This document shows positions 48,677 to 58,604 of a stretch of DNA of 60,000 nucleotides, piece after piece (position 1 is the first letter of the stretch; each line of letters starts with the position of its first letter). The DNA is from Membranipora membranacea (Eukaryota > Bryozoa > Gymnolaemata > Cheilostomatida > Membraniporidae). Where the stretch lies: the NCBI GenBank assembly GCA_914767715.1, contig OU612073.1, forward strand, positions 23,376,001-23,436,000. The letters run 5' to 3'. The position numbers and the translations under genes are program-made. The notes below the pieces were generated by a model. It did not search any database, was not told the DNA's origin, and saw nothing but the letters and a program-made list of their open reading frames with translations.

Positions 48677-50400
48677 AGATGTAATACACCGTCATCAAGC
48701 AGAGGGTTTGTGATGGCTGTGTTAGCAACTGGCTCTTCCAGCGATACTGTGATACACCAGCCCCCTATCAGAGCCACCTATAGTTTGATTTGAAAAGAGG
48801 CCTTTGAGATAAGGCTAGTGAAACAGAATTAATGATAAGACTAAAAATATTATGATGATAAGGTAATGTTTCCTTTAATTTCAGATGAAAACATGCTTGG
48901 GACAGTGATGCAGATATTTGTAGCAGGCACCGACACAACTAGTGCCTCCTTATACTGGGCATTTCTATTCTTGATGCTCAATCCTTCAGTACAAGAGGAA
49001 ATTCACCAGGAAATTAAGGATGTAATAGGTAACTATCATTTTAACTATCTTAACCATTTGCATGAGTATCTACCTTGTGGTCGGTTGTTTGAGTACCACC
49101 GTGGCTCACTGACCACTAGGTTTTGCTGGTCCAAAGGCGCTTGCATACTTTGATTATATCTGAACTATCTCCTTTGTTCCAATCAACTGGTCGAACAAAA
49201 TGACAAAATTAATTCAACAAAATTCATCTGCTAATGGATATATGCTCTTGCAGATGAAGGTTGTTGTTACCTCACGATTTTCTGGTCTCATATCACCTAT
49301 TCAACTAATGTGAAGTTTATTAGGCACAATACTTTTTTATGTACCCATAAAGCATATTGATTTAGTAAATTCTGATGATGTTGATGGCTTATGCAGGAGA
49401 GCGATCCCCAAAGTCTACAGACAGACAAAATATGCACTACACAATGTCAGCTGTCACTCAGATTTTGAGAAAAGACATTGCAGTATTATCCCTGAGTCAC
49501 TTTGCCACTGAGGACACTGTTGTATGTGGACATACCATTCCTTAAGGTAAGCAGACCTCAACACCTGTACTCTCCCTTCTCCAGAGAAAATAATGAAAGG
49601 GTAGACTTCAATTCCTTATTACTATGCTTCTGGAGATCCAACAGGGTCAGCTCAAGAAAAAAAAATGCTGATTCCGATCTCAATTTCATGGATGCTTTAA
49701 GCACAAATTGCTTGAAAATATTTTGAAATATGAAAGCACTGTTCATCAGTCTCATCAATTTCCTCAGGACAATAAGTAGTGATGTAACTGTTCAAACTTG
49801 TAGCCTCATATATCAATGAAAGTTGTGCTGAGAATTTTAGAGCACTTTCATAAATATTTGGGGCTTCAATTGACTTGATTAATCAAGAGGTAATCAGCCG
49901 ATTTTGGCCATTTCTTGATTCTCTCCCTGATTACCAGAAATATTGCTTAGATATCAAAAAGTGCCTGTGAAGATCCTTTATATCCACGCTAGCTTGTCAA
50001 CTATGCAGTTGTATATTTGACAAAACTTTACCTCCATTGAGTCATAACACCCCAGATTTGAGCCCTCAGTACCCTGAGTATAGAGTAGTAAGTGCACATA
50101 CGATAGCCATGGCTGTTAAATATTAAATAAGTTCTGTTTAGTTTTCTACTTAACACACATTGGATATTAAATATGATATAATAGCTGTAATTGTAAATAA
50201 TAGTTATAATTTTTATAGGAACGATTGTGATGGCCAACCTCTAGTCTACAACACACAACGAGGCTATCTACAAAGACTCAGATAATTTTAAAGCCGACCG
50301 ATTTCTGGATAGTGAAGGAAAATTCTCAAGGCCAGATGCCGAAGAGTTCTCTCCATTTAGTTCAGGTAAAGTGACGCTGTATAGTCTTACCCTTTGTTAG

Positions 50401-50632
50401 GTGTAGGAGGTAGCTCAGTTGGTTCCAGCGTCTGCCCTCTAATTCATATGTGTTAGAAGTCTCAGGTTCGAATCTCACTGCAGTCTACTGACTACTGGGC
50501 TCAGTTGATGCCCCAGGTGTGCTACGACCTGCCTGCAAACTGAGAGCAACTTGGCGCCAAATATGACGGCCGCGCCCTTAAGGAACCTGTATTTCTCAGT
50601 CTTCAGACAGAGACAAACTTGCAATTTTAACC
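50401..50632 (+). mobile_element. tRNA-derived SINE in the last intron of the P450 pseudogene (copy 2)
   Basis: A box TAGCTCAGTTGG (50411-50422), B box GGTTCGAATCT (near 50465-50475), then the same body as the SINE at 27400-27663 (CAGGTGTGCTACGACCTGCC, GCAAACTGAGAG, TTTCTCAGTCTTC). The intact gene has no SINE in this intron. Confidence 0.85.
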
Positions 50633-50644
50633 CGAGACTGGGGA

Positions 50645-52133
50645 TTGGAACGAACGTCGATGGGATTGAACGTCGGCTGGAATGAACGTCAACTGGAATG
50701 AATGTCGAAATTCCCGGAACCAGCGTCGAACTTCCTGGAATGAACGTAGACTACATTAGTTAGTATATGGAATCAATGGGAATGCAACTCTCAAAATAAT
50801 TGTGTAAAAACGATGATGATCATTCACAAAGGAAATTACATCTGTTTATGATGATGGTTACCAAATTTCTGATGGCTAGATGGAATCAAACATTTAATGA
50901 AGTTGTAATGAATTGTATTTTTCAGTGAGTAGTGCATAAACAGAATGGTAATGACATACTGCAAGAGAAACAGGTCCCGACAGGGCCATGCACTACCAAG
51001 TGATAAAGACAACAATATCAGAGTATGGGTACCAAAGTTCACAATGTTCTCCCGGAGTAGACAACACCATCAGACTGCTGAAAGAGTACTGGCCGACATA
51101 TCCTCCAATACAAATACACTTGATTTTTTATTCATTAGCAAGATCTCAGTGGCAAAAAAATATTAATGGGTCCGCTGAGATGGCTATGCTATGATATCGT
51201 ATAACTTGATCAGCAAAATAAGTTGATTAGGTTACGTTACACTTGCCTTCAACACAGATATCGAGACTACACTTTTGATATGTGTAAATCTGATCGTAAG
51301 AGTCAATTGAATATGAGTTAGCTACTTTGACATGTTCCCGCCCTTAATTGATGACATTGATTTCCAATCTTCACACTGAAATTTTTCTGATGGTACTCAT
51401 GCTCGGTGAATCATTTTGCTCTCTATCAATCAGAGATATACAATCAATTGTATATCATGTGATCAATGTGCTTGCCTTCAGCAGAATAGTATATTTTCTT
51501 TTCACAGACATGACAGATGTGAGAACTATACCGCAATGGTGATACGACTTAGCCAGTTTGATTAATGACGACTAGTGGACAGCGCGAGCAAAAAGTTGTT
51601 CACTGTTGCAATTATCAGTACAAAAAATGGGATTGTTCATAAATAAAAGTAACTTACGATTCATTAGTTCATTCATTGGAGAACATGTCGGCGAGAACTC
51701 TTTCAGTAGTCTGATGGTGTTGTCTACTCCGGGAGAACATTGTGAACTTTGGTGTACTCTGATATTGTTGTCTTTATCACTTGGTAGTGCATGGCCCTGT
51801 CGGGACCTGTTTCTCTTGCAGTATGTCATTACCATTCTGTTTATGCACTACTCACTGAAAAATACAATTCATTACAACTCCATTACATGTTTGATTCCAT
51901 CTAGACATCAGAAATTTGGTAACCATCATCATAAACAGATGTAATTTCCTTTGTGAATGATCATCATTGTTTTTACACAATTATTTTGGGAGTTGCATTC
52001 CCATTGATTCCATATACTAACTAATGTAGTCTACGTGCAATCCAGGAAGTTCGACGTTGGACGGGATTTTTCGAGGTTCGTTCCAGCCGACGTTCATTCC
52101 CGTCGACGTTCGTTCCAGCCGACGTTCATTCCA
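50645..52133. mobile_element. Foldback element with ~460-bp arms, GAACGTC repeats at the tips
   Basis: The left arm (50645-51108) is the reverse complement of the right arm (about 51680-52133) over nearly its whole length (for example GACATACTGCAAGAGAAACA and its complement near 51827). Both tips carry short tandem GGAATGAACGTCGGCT-like repeats. The ~570-bp centre has no transposase. The element sits where the intron-9/exon-10 junction and heme loop of the P450 should be. Confidence 0.9.
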
Positions 52134-52220
52134 AAAACCAAGACAACACCGTCCACTGTTGGGAAAACCGTGCTTCATGAATCCCAAAGATATAAAATCA
52201 AGTTGATAGCATGGCACTAA

Positions 52221-55200
52221 CAACATAATATCTGTCACTTCGGTTAATAATTATCTTGAAAGTTGTTTGATTCCTAATGAAACCTGAATGATCAATGGCT
52301 GTTGAAAGTTATTAACATATCTCTCTTAATTGAGTAACCATGGTTGGGGACCTACTCTTGTCTTAATCATGGAAGTTTAAAAATCTCCTCTTTTTTCAAC
52401 CACGATGATGGGCCAGTTGCTTTTGTGATTTCGACATAGTATCAATCGATGTAAATTGGTTAAAATGATTGGTTGTACTTTACAAAAATTAAAAAGGTTT
52501 TTTTTTCATAAATTATCATGACCAAAGCTGGAGACAATAAGCTTATTCGCCTGTCAATAGACGTCTGTTGTCAAGGCGACCACATTATTTACTAGGCGTG
52601 CATTCAGGCGAATGAAATGGCACTAAAAATTATTTTTAGCCAATAATAGAGGCGACCAAGTCTGATGAAAACAGCTTTACAACAGCGATTCGAATAAACA
52701 CATTAATCACAATTTTACCATGTTTGTTCAGTCTGCGCATGTGCGAACTGTTGAGGCATACGTTCATCTCTGCAGCATAGGGCTTGAACTAATTCACCTA
52801 GTCTGAGTACCAAAATTGGGAAAACAATGGAAACCCATATTTTGGAAATATTTGGGCCTAAATGGAACACTGGCTTTGATATCTCATAACCTTGAACCCT
52901 GGGAGTTGCCTTTCTTGATGGAAGGCAGCGCCACCACTGCTGTGCTGCAGAGATAGACTATGTCACAAGGCTATCCTGCAAGCAGAATGATGTTTGTTAT
53001 TGAGTAATGGCTGGTGACCTTGAGTTCTTTGCTGCTGTCCTGTTATCATAACCTTGACGCCTAGAATTAAATCTGTTAGCCACTTGTTAGGCGTGCTATT
53101 ATTAAGGGGTCCAAAATTAACTCAAGGAGGTTTTATCACGACCAGGTTTTATTGAGTGCCTCTCCTTCAATAAATGCCTATAAATCATTTATTGATTTAT
53201 TATCTTGGACGTGTATTAACCAGCGAATAAGCTTAATGTCCTCAAAAAATACTGCAATTTTCTTAAAGGCTGCCAAAATACAGAAAGCTGATCCATGCTG
53301 ATAGATTTCTTCTAACTTGTAATGAAATGAGATGAATGAAGTTTGATCAGGGTAAATGCTAAATAGCCCTAAAAGCTCATAGTCAGCAATAGTGTTCATA
53401 TTGTTGTATAACTGTATCAACAACCTATTATGGCAGGTTTTAAGAATGAATAAATGAATGTGAGTTTCCTGATCAGGCGATAATGTGAAATTGTTATACA
53501 AATTTCAGTTAAAAATACTACTTTATTTTGAATATGCTTAGTAAACTACACAACTACACATAATAAACAATCAGGTTTTCTGATCTGACCTTTTTGTTCC
53601 AGTTATTAATTTTATTTTCAAACTCAAAACAGCTACATTATTGTACCAAAGGATTTTTCTTGAATTCGTCAAGCAACCAGGTAGGTTATAATACACTGCT
53701 TCATGAAAATGAAAAGTAGCTTTGTAGCTGAATTTGATTAGGTTTCTTAAAACAAGGTAAACACATACAAATTAATGAGAGAGAATTATGATTATGAGGT
53801 TGTTTGAGTTGTGAGGGATTTTATGTTGATCTTAGTTTTTCAGGTTTGTAGGTAGGGAGAAGCTACAGTAAATCCCTCGAGACAGGAGCAGGAACTGAAC
53901 CCAGGACCTCTCGCTTGATAGCCAAGGATGTGATCATATGCGCTATCAAAGCTTCATCTTCATCTCAACTGGCACAAATGATCACATCCTTGGCTATCAA
54001 GCGAGATGTCCCGGGTAGTCCAACGTCCCGGGTAGTCCAATCTGTAGTACAATTTGAACTTCTTTTGATACTCACACTGGAGTCACTTAATATCTCAAAA
54101 TGAGTGCCACTGCATTCATCTACAGTAATAGAAATTTTAGGGTGCAGTGGAGCTATTTGCAAATGGTGCAATTGTTGAATATCATACTGAAATTGATTTT
54201 ATGTACAAGCCGTCTGTATTGCATACAAAATGATATATAATGTTTTATTCTTGTCCTGATCAATTGTTACATGTTTGTAGTTTTACAGTTTACAACTTCA
54301 ATGAAATACCATAATGCAACAAGTCAGTTTGCAATTTTCATAGGCATGCAAACTAGCACATCTCATTTAGATTAGTTGGCTATCCTTCATTGCTGGTAAA
54401 AAAATTATTGCGTTAATAAACCAGATTGTGTTCCTTGATTATTATTTTAAAAGAGCAGCTGGGTTTATCTTTTCATAAAAAAGAGTGTATAACTCAAACT
54501 AATCAAAAACTATTTTGATGAGAGCTGAATTAATTTTATCTGATCTATTGCAGATATAATTTTCTTGGCATCTTTTTTATTGTGCTTGTGGCTTTCTTTT
54601 TTCGCACACAGGCCAATCTGCTGCAAACAAAGTGAAATACACTTTTTTTTAATTTCGTCAATAAAATACAAATTTTCAATGTACAATATTTTGTTCAGTT
54701 TAATCATACACGCTCAAGGTAAAGCAAATTTTGCTCAGTTTAATTAGCATAATTTAGCATCCTTGGTCAATGTCAAGCACCTATTAGGCCAATAGGTGAT
54801 TGATAACCCGATGAATGTCAGTGAAGTTCAGTTTTTGCAGTATGCACTTCAATCAGCAGCATTTCGAATTTTAGTTTTGATATTTATATCATCAAACCAA
54901 TAATGAGCGGCTGATGTATCTACTGCTCAAACTCAGAATACGACCAAAATGGACCTGGAAATAACAATCATGACACGTCTTCGAGATTATTTGGCTATCT
55001 TAATTTGCTAGAAAAAAGATGGTAACAAATCAGGGCAGTAAAATTTGATTCATCTGTAACTCTGTCGTTATCAGAACCATCAGAAGAACCTGCTTTGAAT
55101 TTTAACAACAGGCCTTTTTTATATTTTGTAATGATAACATTTTATTTTTCATGGTCAAAATCCCTACAATCAGACTAAATCAACTCATGATGCTTGACAA

Positions 55201-55360
55201 ACCACACACCTATGTTTTTCTCCCTCCATAGCAGCATAATTCTTTAACATCTCAGTAAGGCAAGAGTGATCACATTGTTACATCTATGAACCGGATCAGG
55301 TTAATTTACAATTTTTAAGGGGCAGCTGGATTTATCTTTTCATATCAAAAGGCTGTATAC
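52221..55360. other. 3' flank of the P450 pseudogene, duplicated unit 2
   Basis: No gene. Aligns in blocks with 31369-33149 and 36480-36850. About 52500-53210 has no counterpart in unit 1 and is probably an insertion; AGGCGTGC words near 52597 and 53090 hint at its ends, but I could not define them. Confidence 0.5.
53904..54011. repeat. Inverted pair of tRNA-like fragments
   Basis: The arm at 53904-53937 and the arm at 53978-54011 are 34-bp reverse complements with one mismatch (ATGATCACATCCTTGGCTAT...). Read on the minus strand, the left part (53885-53950) resembles a tRNA half: GATAGCGCATATGATCAC, GCTATCAAGCG, then a B-box-like GGTTCAGTTCC. Likely a SINE or tRNA pseudogene with a partial inverted copy. 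Confidence 0.65.
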
Positions 55361-56671
55361 TAGCGCTGTCACAAATTTTTTTTGGCTGGTGATGCCTCGA
55401 TTCTGATTTTGGCATCGATTTCCTGATTTACGATTTTTAGATTTTATACCCTCGATTTCAACCAACCCTTGTCCCGATTTCGATTTTCGATTTCTCCTAT
55501 TCGTTTTTTTTCGATTTTAGGTATCGATATATGGTCTTAATGATGTGGCAAGAGTAGCAATGACAATGAGTATTTATAATCTTTGAGATTAGTTAGCAGG
55601 TGAATTTAAGTATGATAAGGTATTGTGTGAATGAAAAGAGGAATCGTAAAACCATTTATCGGACCATAGAATGATGAATTAGATCTAGATGTCAGAACTT
55701 TCATGTTTTAAAATATGCCGATGATACTTGTTTGATTGGACTTATAGGTAATTCTTCTGATTTAGATTGTTATTGTTTTGAAGTAAATAGAATAGCTAAT
55801 CAATGCTCAGATCTGGACCTCCTTCTAAACGCAGGCAAAACTAAAGAAATGTTATTTTCAACTAAACGTGAAAAACCTGTCAGCCCTAGCCTCTTACTTA
55901 ATGGATCAGTTATTTCTTTCTGTAAGACCACTTAATATCTTGGTGTTGAGATTGACCAGAAGCTTAGATTTGAAGCCCACATCCAAAATGTTGTTCGTAA
56001 GGCAAATCCAAGGATGTATGTATTTAATTAAAAATTTTCTGTATTTGAGTACCAACCAAGCCACTAGCATGCATGCTTTTTAAAAGTTTTATTGTTTCAC
56101 TTATAATGTATTGTCTACCAGTCCTCTATCCTGCCATTTATCAACGAGATGAGAAGGACATGCGCAAAATATTTAAAGATGCTTCCTCGCTCGGATTACA
56201 GCTTAATTTTGATCTCGACACTCTAGTAAACACTCATTTAAAAATTTGTGTAATGCAGATATTCACTGATGACGAACACTTTACCCAGAACTACCTCGAA
56301 CGGTGCCCCTCAGGTCGGCTTAGGCACCCTAAATACCGCACTGCCTGGGGCCAAGACTGCTTTTTAAAACACATGTGCATTTATATTAATAATACAATTT
56401 TCTAACTACTTTTTAATAATACTATTTTTGCATGCAAGGCAACTTCATTATTTTTTAGCAGAGTACTGTACCAGCAACCTTTATTTCGCAACTTTTACAG
56501 TTAGTGATAGAATACAAATCAATCAATCATAATAACGGTGGGGGGGGGGGGGCAACCTTGACACATTAATTGATAGCCTGCAATCGATTATAGCTGTCAC
56601 CTCATTAAATCACAATTATGAGGTGTAATCGATTAGGTATTACCGATATAAATCGAATCGTTTCAGCACTA
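55361..56671. mobile_element. hAT-type MITE, copy 2, split by a LINE
   Basis: Same ends as 13108-13503 (TAGCGCTGTCA at left, CAGCACTA at right), with a perfect 8-bp target duplication CTGTATAC (55353-55360 and 56672-56679). MITE sequence runs 55361 to about 55675 and resumes at about 56566. Unit 1 has the empty site at about 36848-36862 (GTGTATAACTCCCATCAAT). Confidence 0.92.
55675..56565 (+). mobile_element. 5'-truncated LINE nested in the MITE
   Basis: Starts at the RT catalytic box (HVLKYADDTCLIGLIG), then CSDLDLLLNAGKTKEMLFS, YLGVEIDQKLRFEAHIQNV, and a C-terminal RLRHPKYRTAWGQDCFLKH. Stops and a frameshift occur at 55933 and near 56030-56070. The 3' tail is TTTTACAGTTAGTGATAGAA + TACAAATCAATCAATCA, followed by a G-rich run (~56540). 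Endonuclease and most of RT are absent. Confidence 0.85.
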
Positions 56672-57009
56672 CTGTATACCCCCATCAATCAAAAACCAAT
56701 TTCTTCTGCTCCTATATTATAGCTCCTCCAACTTTTATGTACTTAGTTAAGGAAGTAGAATGACAGGTGTCCTTTAACCTGACAGTTAATCCTGTGTCAA
56801 GCCTCCGTATTATCTAAATCACCTTCCCTGTAGTGTGTCCTTATACCAGTTAGCCTGTGAGTCGATGCACTCAAAAGCTTATGATCTCTCATTATCAGCC
56901 CCACCACCCCTTACAGTAAAAGACATAACAAATCAAGGGCTAGGCAAATCACAGAAAAACTGGCAAAATACAAAGACAATTTCACATTGTGACTGACAGT
57001 GTAAGAAGA

Positions 57010-58472
57010 ATGACGACCTATTTATTACTCCTGTGTATTGCTCTCATGACTTGCCTCTCTTTAGGTCAGGCAATAAATCTGGGTAAGTACTGAAAGTCGG
57101 CATTCTGTGCTGATGATTAGGTTTTCAATCTTTATCTGCAGGAGATCCTGCTAACTTTCCTATGATAATGTTTTATCCTCTCTAGCGTTTTGCTTTATTA
57201 TCTTCAAAACAGAACAATCTAATCCTATGTCTATTTGTGTCAGGTTCAGGAGGGAGCTGTGATACAAATGCCGACTGTGGTTATGGCCAATGCTGCGTTT
57301 TTCCTGATCTGAGAGCGTCTGCTGCTCCTGGCTCAGGCTTGCCGTTTCGGAGGAAGAGGGCAATACCTTGGGATGTTCTCTTTGTTGGTTCCTGCAGATC
57401 ACTTACTCAGCAAGGACAAGGTACATCATTTTGATAAAGACAATCATATTCATTATACATGTCATGACTGATGGATGGGTGCTTGTGGTAGTTTGAGAGT
57501 GGGGGTTATGTGTGGGGGGAGTTGTTTTACACATGAGTAAAATAAATGCCATACTCAAGCTAGAACAAATCTCAGTAATAACACTTCAGTCCATACCATA
57601 AGATGACATGTTGTTGATACACCCTTTGCGAACTTCATATTTCATTAATGATCAAAGCTTTATTATATCTCAGGTTGTTGGGTTAGTGACAACACTCCAC
57701 GTAACTCATATCTGGGACAATGTCCATGTGGAAGTGGAGAAAGCTGTGTACCTAATGGTGATTTCTACTTTCCAGGAGGAGCACGAGGTAAAATGAGACT
57801 TGCCTATTTTGGCTGGTTGTCATTCATGTCTTGTCAGCGTACTTGAAAACACGCAACCAATTATTATAATTAGCAACTCAGGTCAAACGGCCCTGAAATG
57901 TGTGTGAATCAGAGAACAACTGAAACCCTTATCTGTGTTGTTGTTGCATGGGGCTTGACCAGTTACAATTGATACAATTTATGATCAGTCAAAGGAGATG
58001 AGTTTAGCTTCAATAAGATTATTCAGTATTCAGTATTGCATGATTCCCATGTTTGTAGTTTCTCCAATAACATTCTTGGAGTCCATAACCCGGCTTTCTA
58101 TCTAATTATTGGTGGAGACTGGGGCTAGAAACCTTGCCGGCTTAACTTAACCGGCATTTCCCAATAAGGGATGGACTCACTACAGCTGATTAGTTTGTCA
58201 ACTAGTAAAACTGAACTATTACCAATACTTGATCCTTTAGCGTTAAACGTCTTTTATCCATAATAAGGTAGTTGAGGTTTTCACAAGTAAGGTGACAAAA
58301 AAAACAGTAGCATAGTACAAATTTGGTCACTTTGTATTGTAGGCTTTCAGCACAAAAAATAATGAAATAATATTATAGGCTAGCTATTCTGAACCTAATA
58401 ATGTTACTTCTATTCATTATAGGTGATTGTGGAGGAGATGGAACAAGTAAGAACGGTCTTCGAGCTGGATAG
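57010..58472 (+). CDS. Prokineticin/astakine-like secreted cysteine-rich protein, 4 exons
   Basis: CDS join 57010-57082, 57244-57420, 57674-57787, 58423-58472 (414 nt, 137 aa). All introns are GT-AG in the same phase. Residues 1-20 are a hydrophobic signal peptide (MTTYLLLLCIALMTCLSLG). The mature part has exactly ten cysteines: C30-x5-C36-x4-C41C42, C75, C85, C100-P-C102-x5-C108, C124. The C-x5-C-x4-CC start and CPC-x5-C block match prokineticin, astakine and related colipase-fold ligands. The C4-C5 loop is long (32 residues) and contains FRRKR (59-63), a furin-like site. The N-terminal AVIT of vertebrate prokineticins is absent. Prokineticins act on GPCRs and astakines in blood-cell formation; the role here is inferred only by fold. 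The last exon contains an extra donor-like AAGTAAGA (58445-58452). An alternative is another colipase-fold protein such as a dickkopf-like C-terminal domain. Confidence 0.78.
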
Positions 58473-58598
58473 CGGAATGTGTCAAAACAAGACCTTCAGA
58501 CATAAGTGAGACCGGATATTAGGTCCTCATTTGTCATTTCCATTGTATTTCCATGTTTCAAACCTGTCCTATAATGAAAAGTATCTGAAGGTACTCCT

Positions 58599-58604
58599 AA
58601 TAAA
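58599..58604 (+). terminator. Likely polyadenylation signal of the prokineticin-like gene
   Basis: AATAAA 127 bases after the stop, followed by T/GT-rich sequence (TCTTGTGTTGTTTTG). Confidence 0.6.

Larger units (their letters stand above)
42332..52220 (+). pseudogene. Cytochrome P450 pseudogene (duplicate of 24664-31368)
   Basis: All ten exons have a counterpart: 42332-42335 (ATGG), 45111-45323, 45950-46102 (12 nt shorter than copy 1), 46515-46598, 46857-47021 plus 47682-47759, 48178-48361, 48885-49028, 49397-49546, 50219-50365, and a remnant at about 52136-52220. Lesions: a 655-bp solo LTR splits exon 5; exon 8 has the ExxR glutamate changed to glutamine (QILR) and ends CCT-TAA where copy 1 has CCT-AAA; exon 9 has TAG in place of the Trp codon; exon 10 has lost its 5' half, including the heme-binding cysteine loop, and a foldback element lies there. 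The start exon, donors and acceptors are largely kept (exon 4 uses CCAAG as acceptor). It cannot make a heme-binding P450. It might still be transcribed. Confidence 0.95.
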
